From: Streptomyces sp. SID12488
GTDB taxonomy: Bacteria > Actinomycetota > Actinomycetes > Streptomycetales > Streptomycetaceae
Assembly (NCBI RefSeq): GCF_010548275.1
Contig: NZ_JAAGLT010000017.1
Span: 124,001-188,000 of the forward strand
DNA length: 64,000 bases
Direction of reading: 5' to 3'
Under the pieces are notes generated by a model that made no database searches, was not told where the DNA came from, and saw nothing but the letters and a program-made list of their open reading frames with translations. Made by a program: the position numbers and the translations under genes. Shown here one piece after another: positions 26,575-35,947 of the stretch. Within the stretch, counting starts at the first letter, position 1. Each line of letters starts with the position of its first letter.

Positions 26575-29500
26575 TCAGCGGCTCTGCTCGTCGAGTACGC
26601 GCCGCAGTCGGGCGGCGATCTCGTCGACGTACGGCGGGTCGAGCAGCGACAGGTGGTGCCCCGCGACCGGTACGACGGTCAGGCGCGGGCACACCTCGTC
26701 CCAGCCGAGCGCCTCGTCGTCGCGCTCGTACGCCGGGTCGCGCACGGTGTGCGGCGCGGGCTCGGTGGCCCGGTACAGGACCACCCGCCCGTCGTAGGTC
26801 CCGGGTCGGTGGGCCTCGCCGATCCTCAGGTCCAGGTAGGAGGAGCGCTGGTGCTCCAGGGCGGCGGACGGTACGTCGGCGACCGCGCGCAGGGCCCGCA
26901 GCACGGTGTCGATGCGCTCGCCGTCGTCGTCCATCGCGAGCAACTCGTCGTACGGAAGCTCCAGTTGGACCCCGTAGACATCAGCGACGTGACCGGCGAA
27001 GCCCGTGAAGTGGGCGCGGAACCGGTCGGCCGGGGTCTCACCGGGCCGAGGGAGTGGCCGTACGGAGTCGATGAGCGCCACGAGCTCCACGTCCCGCCCG
27101 GCGGCGGTGAGTTGCCGTGCCGTCTCCTGGGCGACAAAGCCGCCGAAGGACCAACCGCCCAGCAGACAGGGCCCGTTCGGGTGGGCGGCTGCGACCGCCT
27201 CGGCGTAGCGGCGCGCCTTCTCGATCACGGTACGGGCATCCGGGAGCCGTTCCAGTCCGTACACCGGCCGCTCGTCACCGAGCCGTTCGGCGAGTGCCCG
27301 GTAGACGTCGGTCGTGCCCCCTGCGGCGTGGACGAGGAAGAGCGGGGCGCGGGAACCCTTGTTGCGCAGTGTGCGCAGGGGGGAAGCCGACTCGCCTGCC
27401 AGGAGCGCCTGTTGAAGGTGATCGGCAACCGACCGGACGCTGGTGGCGCCGAGCAGCTCGCGCAGGGGCAACTCGATCCCGAACTCGCCCTGCAGAGCGG
27501 TGCGGATACGGACGGCCATCAGGGAGTCCAGGCCGAGGTCGGCCATGGCGGTGGAGGGCGTGATGCGGGCCGCCGGGTGCCCGGTGACGGCGGCGATGTG
27601 CTGACACAGCCGGCCGGATACGGACGTGTCCGGTACGTCCGCCACCTCAGTCACCGCCGGCGTCGTGGCCGTCGCGCGACCGTCCGTCCACCAGTGCCTG
27701 ACGTGCCGCCAGCGCGGCGCGGGCAGGTCGATCACGCGGCCAGGAGGCGACGGCAGGCGTCCGCCCGCGCAGTACAGCGCGCCCACCTGGGTCAGGAACC
27801 CGGCGGAACTGTCGGCGTCACGGCGCAGGGTGCCGATGGCGAGGGCGCCGGGCGCGGTGTCGAGGACGGCCCGGGTCAGGACCGGGTGCGGCGAGATCTC
27901 GACGAAGGCGTGGTGACCGTCGGCATGAGCCGCCGCGACGGCCCGGTCCAGGCGCACGGGCCGTCGCAGGTTCGCGGCCCAGTGGGCGGCGTCGAAGAGG
28001 GAGTCGTCGCGTGGGTCGTCCAGGACGGTGGAGTAGACGGGGACGAGGGGTTGTCCGCCCCTGATGTCGGCCAGGCAGTCGGTCAACTCCGGCAGCAGCG
28101 CCTCGACCTGGGGAGAGTGCCCGGCTCCGACGACGCGCAGGGCGCGAGCGGTCCGCCCCTGCTGCTCCAGCCGCCGCACAAGCCGGGCCACCGCCAACTC
28201 CTCCCCGGCGACGATCTTCTGTCCGGGCGAGGAGTGCACGGCGACGCAGACACCGGGGAAGTCCCTCTCCAGTGTGTCGAGTTCACTGTCGTCGAGGTCC
28301 ACGACAGCCATGGAGCCACCCCGCAGTCCGCTGAGCAGCCGGGCCCGTACGGCGACCACCCGGGCGGCCTCCGAAACGTCCAGCGCACCCGCGCACACCG
28401 CTGCGGCCACCTCGCCCACGGAATGGCCGATGACGGCGACGGGCTCGACACCGTACGAGCGCCACAGCTCGGCGAGGGCCAACTGGAGCCCGAACAGCAC
28501 GGGTTGGGCGACCTCCAGCCGGTCCAGGTCGCCGCCGCACGCCAGATGCTCGTACAGGGACAGCCCGCACTCCGGGGCGATCTGCGCGTCGAGTTTCTCC
28601 ACGGCGGTGGCGAAGGCGGGTTCCTCGGCCAGTAGCCGCCGTCCCATACCGGCCCACTGGCTGCCGTACCCGGAGAACACCCACACCGGCCCGCGCCCGA
28701 CGAGATCGCGCTCGTCGGTCACGACCTGCGCGTGAGGGTTCTCATGCCCCAACGCCCTTAGCCCGTCCGCGAGTTCGACCGTGTCACGGGCGACGACCGC
28801 GGCGCGCACAGCACCCCGCCCGACGCGCCCGGCGAGCGTGCGCGCCACGTCGGCGGGGTCCGCGGCGCTGCCTTCGGGCGTACCGAGCCAGTCGGCGAGC
28901 CGGATCGCGGTGTCCCGGAGTCGGACGGTGTCGATGTCGGAGAGGAGGTGGAGGCGGGTGACCGGTTCGTCCTCCCGGGGCGGTGGGAGGACGTCGGGCC
29001 GCCACTCCTCCAGTACCGCGTGGGCGTTGGTGCCGCCGAACCCGAACCCGGACACCCCGGCGGTGGCCGTACCGCCGTAGCGCGGCCACGGCTCGCACTC
29101 GGTGACCACCCGCAGCCGTTCGTCGTCCAGGGCGCTTCCGTCCGCGCAGTGCAGGGACGGCGGAATGGTGTCGTGGTGCAGCGCGAGGACCGTCTTCACC
29201 AGCCCGGCGATGCCCGCGGCCGACTCCAGATGGGCGAGGTTGCCCTTGACGGAGCCGAGCAGCAGCGGCTGGTCGGGGTCGCGGCCCGCACCGAGTACGG
29301 CACTGAGCGCGCCCGCCTCGATCGGATCGCCGAGCGGGGTACCGGTACCGTGCGCCTCGACGTGGTCGATGTGCGCCGGGGTGAGCCCGGCCCGGGCGTA
29401 GGCGGTGGCCAACAGGGCTTTCTGGGCTGCGGGGTTGGGCGCCAGGAGGCCGTTGGAGCGACCGTCGGAGTTGACGGCCGTGGCGCGGATGACGGCGAGG

Positions 29501-30570
29501 ACGCGGTCGCCGTCCCGCTCGGCGTCGGACAGCCGCTTCAGCAGCACGGCCGCGCAGCCCTCCCCGCGTCCGATGCCGTCGGCCGCCGCCGCGAACGGCT
29601 TGCACCGGCCGTCCGGCGCCAACGCCCCGGCTCGCCGGAACGCCACGCTGACGGTGGGCGAGAGCAGCAGGTTGACCCCGGCGGCGATCGCCGTGTCGCT
29701 CTCACCGGTGCGCAGGCTGACACAGGCGTGATGCACGGCGACCAACGAGGACGAGCAGGCGGTGTCGACTGCCATGCTCGGCCCCCGCGTGTCCAGCACG
29801 TACGCCAGCCGCCCGGCGGTCACGCTCAACGCGGCGCCCGCGGGCGCCCGGGGGTCGACAGCCGCCGGGTCGGCGCCGGTGAGCGAGCCGTACTCCGCGG
29901 CGGAGACGCCGACGAAGACGCCGGTGGCGCTGCCGGCGAGGGAAGCGGCCGGGACGGCGGCATGGTCGAGGGCCTCGTGGACAACCTCCAGGAGGATTCG
30001 CTGCTGCGGGTCCATCACCGCGGCCTCGCGCGGTGTGACGCGGAAGAAGTCCGCGTCGAACCCCGCGATGTCGTCGAGGTAACCGCCGTACCGGGGCGCC
30101 TCGTCGGGCGGGAACGGGCCGAAGTCGCGCCACCGGTCCTCGGGCACCCGGCGGACGGCGTCGACGCCGTCGGTCAGCAGCCGCCAGTAGTCGCCCGGCC
30201 CGTGCACACCCCCGGGCAACCGACAGCCGACCCCGATGACCGCGACGGGCTCGTCGGACGCAGCCGGGGGAGGGGTCGACCTGCCCACCGGATCGGCCCC
30301 GGTACCGGTACCAGCCCCCTCCACCGATTCCGCGCGGCACAGATACGCCACCAGGGCATCCCCCGTGGGCGCTTCCCACAGCAGCGTCGCCGACAACTCA
30401 CGGCCCGTTGCCCGCGAGAGCTCCCCGGCCAGCACGACCGCGTCCCGCGACGACATACCGAGGTCGGCCAGCGGCCGGTCCATGGGCACATCCCCGGCAG
30501 GCGTACCGCTCCAGGCGGCCACCCGCTCGGCGACCAGCCGGCGTATCGGGCCCTCTTCGACCCCCCTCAT
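26575..30570 (-). CDS. Pks13-like type I condensing synthase, ACP-KS-AT-ACP-TE
   Basis: 1331 residues. Domain order: an N-terminal carrier domain (1-80) with the unusual DLGMSSRDAVVLA motif (attachment serine 40/41); ketosynthase (105-535) with Cys272 in VDTACSSS, His407 in VEAHGTGT and His447 in GNLAHLES; acyltransferase (630-930) with Ser717 in GHSVGE and Arg742 in VAVRARLL, as in enzymes loading carboxyacyl units; a second carrier domain (985-1055, Ser1016 in DLGLDSLM); and a thioesterase (1075-1331) with Ser1141 in GGWSFGGF and a terminal HHLSLL. There are no reductive domains. This is exactly the architecture of mycobacterial Pks13, which joins an activated fatty acid to a carboxylated one. 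Its ATG overlaps the acyl-AMP-ligase stop (ATGA). Confidence 0.93.
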   Translation of the reverse strand: MRGVEEGPIRRLVAERVAAWSGTPAGDVPMDRPLADLGMSSRDAVVLAGELSRATGRELSATLLWEAPTGDALVAYLCRAESVEGAGTGTGADPVGRSTPPPAASDEPVAVIGVGCRLPGGVHGPGDYWRLLTDGVDAVRRVPEDRWRDFGPFPPDEAPRYGGYLDDIAGFDADFFRVTPREAAVMDPQQRILLEVVHEALDHAAVPAASLAGSATGVFVGVSAAEYGSLTGADPAAVDPRAPAGAALSVTAGRLAYVLDTRGPSMAVDTACSSSLVAVHHACVSLRTGESDTAIAAGVNLLLSPTVSVAFRRAGALAPDGRCKPFAAAADGIGRGEGCAAVLLKRLSDAERDGDRVLAVIRATAVNSDGRSNGLLAPNPAAQKALLATAYARAGLTPAHIDHVEAHGTGTPLGDPIEAGALSAVLGAGRDPDQPLLLGSVKGNLAHLESAAGIAGLVKTVLALHHDTIPPSLHCADGSALDDERLRVVTECEPWPRYGGTATAGVSGFGFGGTNAHAVLEEWRPDVLPPPREDEPVTRLHLLSDIDTVRLRDTAIRLADWLGTPEGSAADPADVARTLAGRVGRGAVRAAVVARDTVELADGLRALGHENPHAQVVTDERDLVGRGPVWVFSGYGSQWAGMGRRLLAEEPAFATAVEKLDAQIAPECGLSLYEHLACGGDLDRLEVAQPVLFGLQLALAELWRSYGVEPVAVIGHSVGEVAAAVCAGALDVSEAARVVAVRARLLSGLRGGSMAVVDLDDSELDTLERDFPGVCVAVHSSPGQKIVAGEELAVARLVRRLEQQGRTARALRVVGAGHSPQVEALLPELTDCLADIRGGQPLVPVYSTVLDDPRDDSLFDAAHWAANLRRPVRLDRAVAAAHADGHHAFVEISPHPVLTRAVLDTAPGALAIGTLRRDADSSAGFLTQVGALYCAGGRLPSPPGRVIDLPAPRWRHVRHWWTDGRATATTPAVTEVADVPDTSVSGRLCQHIAAVTGHPAARITPSTAMADLGLDSLMAVRIRTALQGEFGIELPLRELLGATSVRSVADHLQQALLAGESASPLRTLRNKGSRAPLFLVHAAGGTTDVYRALAERLGDERPVYGLERLPDARTVIEKARRYAEAVAAAHPNGPCLLGGWSFGGFVAQETARQLTAAGRDVELVALIDSVRPLPRPGETPADRFRAHFTGFAGHVADVYGVQLELPYDELLAMDDDGERIDTVLRALRAVADVPSAALEHQRSSYLDLRIGEAHRPGTYDGRVVLYRATEPAPHTVRDPAYERDDEALGWDEVCPRLTVVPVAGHHLSLLDPPYVDEIAARLRRVLDEQSR

Positions 30571-32321
30571 TCGCCCGACTCCGCCGACTCCGGCGTATAG
30601 ACACCCTCCAGATAGCGTCTCCGCGTCAGTGCCCGGGCCACCTTGCCGCTGGACGTACGGGGGACGGTGCCCGGCGGCACGAGGACGACATCGGCGAGCC
30701 GCAGTCCGTGCCGTGCCGAGACGGCCGCGCGGACGGCACGCACCAGTCCCGGTAGGTCGATCTCCGCGAGGCCGATGCTCCGTACGTGCTCGGCCACGAC
30801 GACCACCCGCTCGCCCGCGTCACCCGGCACACCGAAGGCGGCGAGCCGGTCGGGCCGGACGGCGGGGTCCGCGTCCTGGACCGAGGCCTCCACGTCCTGC
30901 GGGTAGTGGTTGCGGCCGTCGACGACGATGAGGTCCTTGAGCCGCCCGGTGACGATCAACTGACCGTCCAGGAACGTCCCCAGGTCACCGGTGCGCAACC
31001 AGTGACCGGCATCGGCCGTGTCGTCGGAGAACGTGGCGCCGAACACCCGCCGCGTCTGCTCGTCCCGATTCCGGTAGCCGCGGCCCACGTTGGGACCCTG
31101 CACCCAGATCTCACCGACCTCTCCCTCGGACAACCGGGCGCGGGACACGGGATCGGCGATACGCACCCGCTGACCCGCCGGAGTCCCGCAGCCGGCCAGC
31201 GTCACGGCTGTGGGATCGTCGGCCCGCGCGGGCAGGGCCTTCCCGGTGGCGAGGGCGTCGCGGTCGAGCGCGAACCGCCTGAGCGGCTCCCCGGGCCGGG
31301 CGGCGCTGACAAAGACGGTGGCCTCGGCGAGCCCGTACGACGGACAGTGGGTGTCCGGCGCCAGCCCCTGGGCGGCGAAGGCGGCGTGGAAACGGTCGGC
31401 CGTGCCGGGTCGGACCGGTTCGCTGCCGTTGAGCAGCGCGGCGACACCGTCCAGCCGCAGGTCCCGCTTCTGGGCATCGGTGACGGCCGAAGCGCAGTAG
31501 TCGTAGGCGAAGTTGGGCGCCGCGCTCAGTGCGCGAGGATGCGCGGCGAGCAGCCGCAGCCAGCGCACCGGTTCGTGCAGGAACGCGGCAGGATCCATCA
31601 GCACCGACAACAGCCCCCGTACGACCGGAGCGGCGACACTCAGAACGAGTCCCATGTCGTGGTACAGCGGCAGCCAGCCCACACAGGTCGCCGGATGCTC
31701 GTCCAGGCCGTAAGCGGCCAGCGCCTGATGGGCGTTGGCGACCACGTTGCCGTGACTGATCTCCACGCCCGCCGGGGAACGGGTCGAACCGGACGTGAAC
31801 TGGAGGTACGCGACCGAATCACCGTCCGGCCTGACCGGCGGCAAGTCCCCGACTACGTCCGAGACTTGGTCCACGGCGATGATCCGGACCGGCAGACGGG
31901 CGCAGAAGTCCCGCACCTGGTCGTGGATGTGACTGGTTGTCAGGACGACCTCTGGACAAGCGTCGTCCAGCACGGCCGCGAGGCGCTCGCCGTGCCCGGG
32001 CAGGCTGGGCGGATACAGCGGGACGGCGACCAGCCCGGCCGTGAGGGCCGCCAGGAAGGCGGTGACGTACTCCGTACCTTGCGGGCACAGCAGCGCGACC
32101 CGGGTGCCGGGCTCGGCCTCTTCGGCGAGGCGGCCTGCCAACGCCCTTACGCGCAGGTCCAGCCGGCGCCAGGTCAGAGTGCGGTGGACGCCGCGCGAGT
32201 GCGGGGCGTGATGGTCGACGAAGGTGAACGCCCGGCGGTCGGGGGTGGTTTCGGCCCAGTGCCGTACGTACTCGGGCAGACTCCGGTGGGCGGGGGCGAG
32301 CGGGGGGCGGCGGCTGTCCAT
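30567..32321 (-). CDS. FadD32-like long-chain fatty acyl-AMP ligase
   Basis: 584 residues of the adenylate-forming family. Visible motifs are LQFTSGSTRSPAGVEISHG (P-loop), GWLPLYHDMGLVLSV, SYGLAEATVFVSA, the hinge aspartate in WLRTGDLG and DGRNHYPQDVE, and the C-terminal lysine in RTSSGKVAR. The HYPQD segment is typical of fatty acyl-AMP ligases such as FadD32, which hand acyl chains to the N-terminal carrier domain of Pks13 rather than to CoA. It overlaps the synthase gene by 4 bases, fixing the partnership. GAGGAG precedes ATG 32321. It is somewhat shorter than mycobacterial FadD32. Confidence 0.9.
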   Translation of the reverse strand: MDSRRPPLAPAHRSLPEYVRHWAETTPDRRAFTFVDHHAPHSRGVHRTLTWRRLDLRVRALAGRLAEEAEPGTRVALLCPQGTEYVTAFLAALTAGLVAVPLYPPSLPGHGERLAAVLDDACPEVVLTTSHIHDQVRDFCARLPVRIIAVDQVSDVVGDLPPVRPDGDSVAYLQFTSGSTRSPAGVEISHGNVVANAHQALAAYGLDEHPATCVGWLPLYHDMGLVLSVAAPVVRGLLSVLMDPAAFLHEPVRWLRLLAAHPRALSAAPNFAYDYCASAVTDAQKRDLRLDGVAALLNGSEPVRPGTADRFHAAFAAQGLAPDTHCPSYGLAEATVFVSAARPGEPLRRFALDRDALATGKALPARADDPTAVTLAGCGTPAGQRVRIADPVSRARLSEGEVGEIWVQGPNVGRGYRNRDEQTRRVFGATFSDDTADAGHWLRTGDLGTFLDGQLIVTGRLKDLIVVDGRNHYPQDVEASVQDADPAVRPDRLAAFGVPGDAGERVVVVAEHVRSIGLAEIDLPGLVRAVRAAVSARHGLRLADVVLVPPGTVPRTSSGKVARALTRRRYLEGVYTPESAESGE

Positions 32322-32417
32322 CGGGCATGGCTCCTCACATCGCGGGAACGGCGGGGACGGCGTGACACAGACGGCTCGGGCGGCTCGGAGGCCTCGGGGG
32401 GCTCAGGAACTCAGGTC

Positions 32418-33980
32418 TCAGAGGGGGATGTTGCCGTGCCTGCGCGTCGGCATCGGGGCACGCTTGCCGCGCAGTGTGCGCAGGGCACGGCAGATGTGGT
32501 CGCGGGTGTCGCGCGGGGCGATGACGGCGTCGACGTACCCGCGTTCGGCGGCCAGGTAGGGCGTCCCGTATGTGCTCTCGTACGCGGCGATCAGACTGGC
32601 CCGCAGCGCCTCTGGGTCTTCGGCGGCGGCCAGTTCACGCCGGTGCAGGATGCCCACCGCACCCTCGGCGCCCATGACTGCGATACGCGCGGTGGGCCAG
32701 GCGAGGTTGATGTCGGCGCCCAGATGCTTGGAGCCCATCACCGCGTACCCGCCGCCGTACGCCTTGCGCACTACCACCGTGACCTTCGGGACGGTCGCCT
32801 CTGCGTACGCGTACAGCAGTTTGGCGCCGCGCCGGATGATCCCGGCCTGCTCCTGGCGGACGCCGGACAGATAGCCGGGGACGTCGGTGAAGGTGAGGAG
32901 GGGGATGCCGAACGCGTCGCAGAACCGCACGAAACGCGCGGCCTTCTCGGAGGCGTCGATGTCGAGCACACCGGCACTGTGCAGCGGCTGGTTGGCGACG
33001 ACACCGACGGAAGTGCCCTCGACGAGGGCCATCGCGCAGATGATGTTCGGCGCGAACAGCTCCTGGATCTCCAGCAGTTCACCGCCGTCGACGACCGCGC
33101 GCAGGATGTCCCGCATGTCGTAGGCCTGCCCGAGCCGGTCCGGCACGACCTCGTCGAGACACACGTCGTCGGGTGGCGCCGCCGGCGCGTACTGCGGGGG
33201 CCGCTCCAGGTTGTTGGCGGGCAGGTACGACAGCAGGTCGCGCACGGTGTCGAGGGCCTCCACCTCGTCGGCGGCGAGGAAGTGGGCGTTGCCGTTGACG
33301 GAGTTGCTGGTGCGGGCGCCGCCCAGATCCTCGGCGCTGGTCCGCTCCCCGGTGACCGCCTCGATGACGTCGGGCCCGGTGACGAACATGTGCGAGGCAC
33401 CGTCCACCATGACGGTGAAGTCGGTGATGGCCGGCGAGTACGCGGCCCCGCCGGCACACGGCCCGAGAATGACCGAGAGCTGGGGGATCACCCCGGACGC
33501 CTGCACGTTGCGCCGGACCAGCTCGGCGTAGAGGGCGAGCGAGGTGACGCCCTCCTGGATCCGGGCGCCACCACCGTCGTTGAGCCCGATCACCGGACAG
33601 CCGGTCTTCATCGCCAGATCCATCAGGGCGATCGTCTTCTCCCCGAAGGCCTCGCCCATGCTGCCGCCGAAGACCGTGGAATCCTGGGCGAACACACAGA
33701 CGGGACGACCGTCGACCATGCCGTGCCCGGTGACCACCCCGTCCCCGTACGGGCGCTGTCCGCCGTCCGCGGTGGGCCGCGCCCGGACGAACATCCCGGT
33801 CTCCGTGAACGAGCCCTCGTCCAGCAGCAGGTCGATCCGCTCCCGGGCGCCGAACTCCCCGCGTCTCCTCGGCCCGCTTGCCGCCAGCGCCCGCGACCGA
33901 CGGCTCTCCAGAACGGTGATGCGGTCGGCGGTGCGGTCGGGCAGGCGTGTGGCCCAGGATGTTGTCGCCTCTATCGTCAC
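32418..33980 (-). CDS. acyl-CoA carboxylase beta subunit (carboxyltransferase, AccD type)
   Basis: 520 residues of biotin-dependent carboxyltransferase with both crotonase-like halves: GARERIDLLLDEGSF and GLNDGGGARIQEGV in the first, VPGYLSGVRQEQAGIIRRGAK and KAYGGGYAVMGSKHLGAD in the second. It transfers a carboxyl group from biotin to an acyl-CoA, producing malonyl-, methylmalonyl- or longer carboxyacyl-CoA with an alpha subunit encoded elsewhere. The GTG at 33980 follows a GGAGGT site. It is the first gene of the synthase operon, so by analogy with AccD4 it may supply the carboxylated extender for the Pks13-like enzyme. A plain propionyl-CoA role cannot be excluded from sequence. Confidence 0.9.
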   Translation of the reverse strand: MTIEATTSWATRLPDRTADRITVLESRRSRALAASGPRRRGEFGARERIDLLLDEGSFTETGMFVRARPTADGGQRPYGDGVVTGHGMVDGRPVCVFAQDSTVFGGSMGEAFGEKTIALMDLAMKTGCPVIGLNDGGGARIQEGVTSLALYAELVRRNVQASGVIPQLSVILGPCAGGAAYSPAITDFTVMVDGASHMFVTGPDVIEAVTGERTSAEDLGGARTSNSVNGNAHFLAADEVEALDTVRDLLSYLPANNLERPPQYAPAAPPDDVCLDEVVPDRLGQAYDMRDILRAVVDGGELLEIQELFAPNIICAMALVEGTSVGVVANQPLHSAGVLDIDASEKAARFVRFCDAFGIPLLTFTDVPGYLSGVRQEQAGIIRRGAKLLYAYAEATVPKVTVVVRKAYGGGYAVMGSKHLGADINLAWPTARIAVMGAEGAVGILHRRELAAAEDPEALRASLIAAYESTYGTPYLAAERGYVDAVIAPRDTRDHICRALRTLRGKRAPMPTRRHGNIPL

Positions 33981-34136
33981 AGCCACCTCCGAAGGGGTTC
34001 TCGAATATGGCAGCGCCAGAGGAGGAGACCGGGGCAATCACCTTTCTGTGTGCGCGAGGTGAGTCCGGCGGGACCGGAGTTCGTCCGTGAGTGACAAGGG
34101 GTGGTACGGGACGGTCCGGTGTGAGAAGGAGCTGTG

Positions 34137-35018
34137 TCAGGCGGGCTGCGGGGCTGTCCTCCTGACTCCCCACCGCCGGGTGCGGTAGGTGCCGACCAGG
34201 CGGCACAGCGCGTAGATCGTGAACGAGATCGTCGTGACGTACGGGCTGATGGGGATGGAACTGCCCAGGGCGAGCAGGATGCCGCCCTCGATGGAGAGCA
34301 CGGCGAAGACCACACTGAGCAGCGGCAGCAGCACGGGGGACGCGGTGACGCGGGCGGCAGCCGCGGCGGGCGTGACGACGAGGGTCAGGACCAGCAGAGC
34401 GCCGACGACCTGGACCGACAGGGCGACGGTGAGGCCGAGCACGATCATGAAGGCGAAGGACAGTCCGCGCACCGGCACACCACGGGCCGCGGCGACGTCC
34501 GGGTCGGCGCTGGCGAACGTCAGTGGCCGCCAGATGACGGCCAGGGCGACCAGGACCAGCGCGGACGTGCCCAGGAGCCAGGTCATCTGCGGGGTGTCGA
34601 CCGCGACGATCTGCCCGGTGAGCAGGCCGAACTTGTTGGCTGCCCGGCCCTTGTAGAGGGCGAGGAAGAGCACGCCGAGCCCGAGACCGAACGGCATGAG
34701 GATGCCGATCGCCGAGTTGCGGTCGCGGGCCCGCGCGCCCAGGAGCCCGATCGCGCCCGCCGCGAGGAGCGACCCGACGATCGAGCCGGCGACGATGTTC
34801 GCCCCCAGCAGCAGCGCCGCCGACGCACCCGCGAAGGACAGCTCGCTGATGCCGTGCACCGCGAAGGGCAGGTCGCGCATGGTGACGAAGACCCCGGCCA
34901 GACCGCCGACGAGGCCGAGAGCCGCGCCCGCGATGAGGGAGTTGCGGACCAGCGCCAGGAGTTCGCCGTAGTTCTCGAAGCTGAAGATCTGGTGCCAGAC
35001 CCCCTCGGCGAGCGTCAT
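34137..35018 (-). CDS. znuB: zinc ABC transporter permease (ZnuB type)
   Basis: 293 residues with eight or nine hydrophobic segments typical of the ABC-3 permease family, for example SLIAGAALGLVGGLAGVFVTM and MIVLGLTVALSVQVVGALLVL. It forms the membrane channel for metal taken from the binding lipoprotein. It overlaps the ATPase gene by 4 bases and is the last of three coupled genes controlled from the Zur-like boxes near 36.9 kb. Family and operon are clear. Zinc rather than manganese is inferred from those boxes and the cluster A-I binding protein. Confidence 0.9.
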   Translation of the reverse strand: MTLAEGVWHQIFSFENYGELLALVRNSLIAGAALGLVGGLAGVFVTMRDLPFAVHGISELSFAGASAALLLGANIVAGSIVGSLLAAGAIGLLGARARDRNSAIGILMPFGLGLGVLFLALYKGRAANKFGLLTGQIVAVDTPQMTWLLGTSALVLVALAVIWRPLTFASADPDVAAARGVPVRGLSFAFMIVLGLTVALSVQVVGALLVLTLVVTPAAAAARVTASPVLLPLLSVVFAVLSIEGGILLALGSSIPISPYVTTISFTIYALCRLVGTYRTRRWGVRRTAPQPA

Positions 35019-35947
35019 CGGCGTACTTCCTCGGTCTGAAGGACAGCCTGATGGGCGGTCTCAAGGGATGCGTCAGGGGATGTGTCATGGGCGTGATGCG
35101 GGGGCGCGGCCGGTCCGTCGGGGGCGCCGACGACCACGACCCGCCCCTGTACGCGCAGGACGTCGACCCGGGTGCCGTACAGCTGCGACAGGGAGTCCGA
35201 GGTCAGCACCTCCTCCGGTGTCCCGATCCGGTGACCGCCCGGCGCCAGATACAGCACGCGGTCGACCAGGCCGAGCACCGGGTTGATCTCATGGGTCACG
35301 AAGACCACGGACGTGCCGTGGGAACGGCGGCGGGCGTCCACGAGTTCGGTGACCGCCCGCTGGTGGTTGAGGTCGAGGGAGAGCAGAGGTTCGTCGCAGA
35401 GCAGGATGCGCGGGTCGGTCGCCAGGGACTGGCCGATGCGAACGCGCTGCCGTTCGCCGCCGGACAGCATGCCGAGGGGGACGTCGGCGTACGCCGAGGC
35501 TCCGACGGAGGCGAGGATCTCGTCGACCCGGCGGCGGACGGAGCCCGTACGCAGGCGGGGTCCGAAGCGGTGCCCGTCGATGCCGAAACGCACGAGATCG
35601 CGGGCGCGCAACATCGCCTGCGCGGACAGTTCCGCCTGCTGAGGGACGTACCCGACATGCCGGCCCGCCTCGCGCGGAGGGCCGCCGAGGACGGTCAGTG
35701 TGCCGGCGGACAGTGGCTGCCGGCCCAGCAGGGCCCGTACGAAACTGGTCTTGCCCGAACCGTTCGGCCCGAGCACGGCCAGGAACTCCCCAGGCCGCAC
35801 ATCAAGGTCGAGGCCCTGCCACACCACCCGTGTGCCGTACGACAGTTGGGCGCCGCGCAGGCTGACCACCGCATCCGAGTCGCTGCCCTCGGCCCGCCCC
35901 TCACCCCGGCGGGCGCGGGGTACGGCGGCCGGGGCGGGCTGCCTCAC
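35015..35947 (-). CDS. znuC: zinc ABC transporter ATP-binding protein (ZnuC type)
   Basis: 310 residues. Walker A is GPNGSGKTSF, the Q-loop is YVPQQAELS, the signature is LSGGERQRVRI, Walker B is ILLCDEPLLSLD and the switch histidine is in FVTHEIN. It energises the ZnuB-type permease. An N-terminal extension of about 25 residues and a His-containing C-terminal tail (PPHHAHDTS) are present; the tail may bind metal. The GTG start overlaps the end of the binding-protein gene, and the gene's stop overlaps the permease start. Confidence 0.93.
   Translation of the reverse strand: MRQPAPAAVPRARRGEGRAEGSDSDAVVSLRGAQLSYGTRVVWQGLDLDVRPGEFLAVLGPNGSGKTSFVRALLGRQPLSAGTLTVLGGPPREAGRHVGYVPQQAELSAQAMLRARDLVRFGIDGHRFGPRLRTGSVRRRVDEILASVGASAYADVPLGMLSGGERQRVRIGQSLATDPRILLCDEPLLSLDLNHQRAVTELVDARRRSHGTSVVFVTHEINPVLGLVDRVLYLAPGGHRIGTPEEVLTSDSLSQLYGTRVDVLRVQGRVVVVGAPDGPAAPPHHAHDTSPDASLETAHQAVLQTEEVRR

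Noticed and set aside
3672..33980. Idea that glycosidases plus mycolate-like genes form a system to digest mycobacterial arabinogalactan
   Set aside because: GH127/GH146/GH43 act on L-arabinofuranose of plants, whereas mycobacterial arabinan is D-arabinofuranose; the two sets are separated by unrelated genes and differ in predicted regulation.
32418..33980. Ordinary propionyl-CoA carboxylase gene unrelated to its neighbours
   Set aside because: Sequence alone allows it, but it leads an operon with acyl-AMP ligase and Pks13-like genes, so a linked role was preferred while noting the alternative.
30786..34094. 1102-codon plus-strand frame opposite the acyl-AMP ligase and carboxyltransferase genes
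   Set aside because: An antisense shadow of two well-supported genes with no domains of its own.
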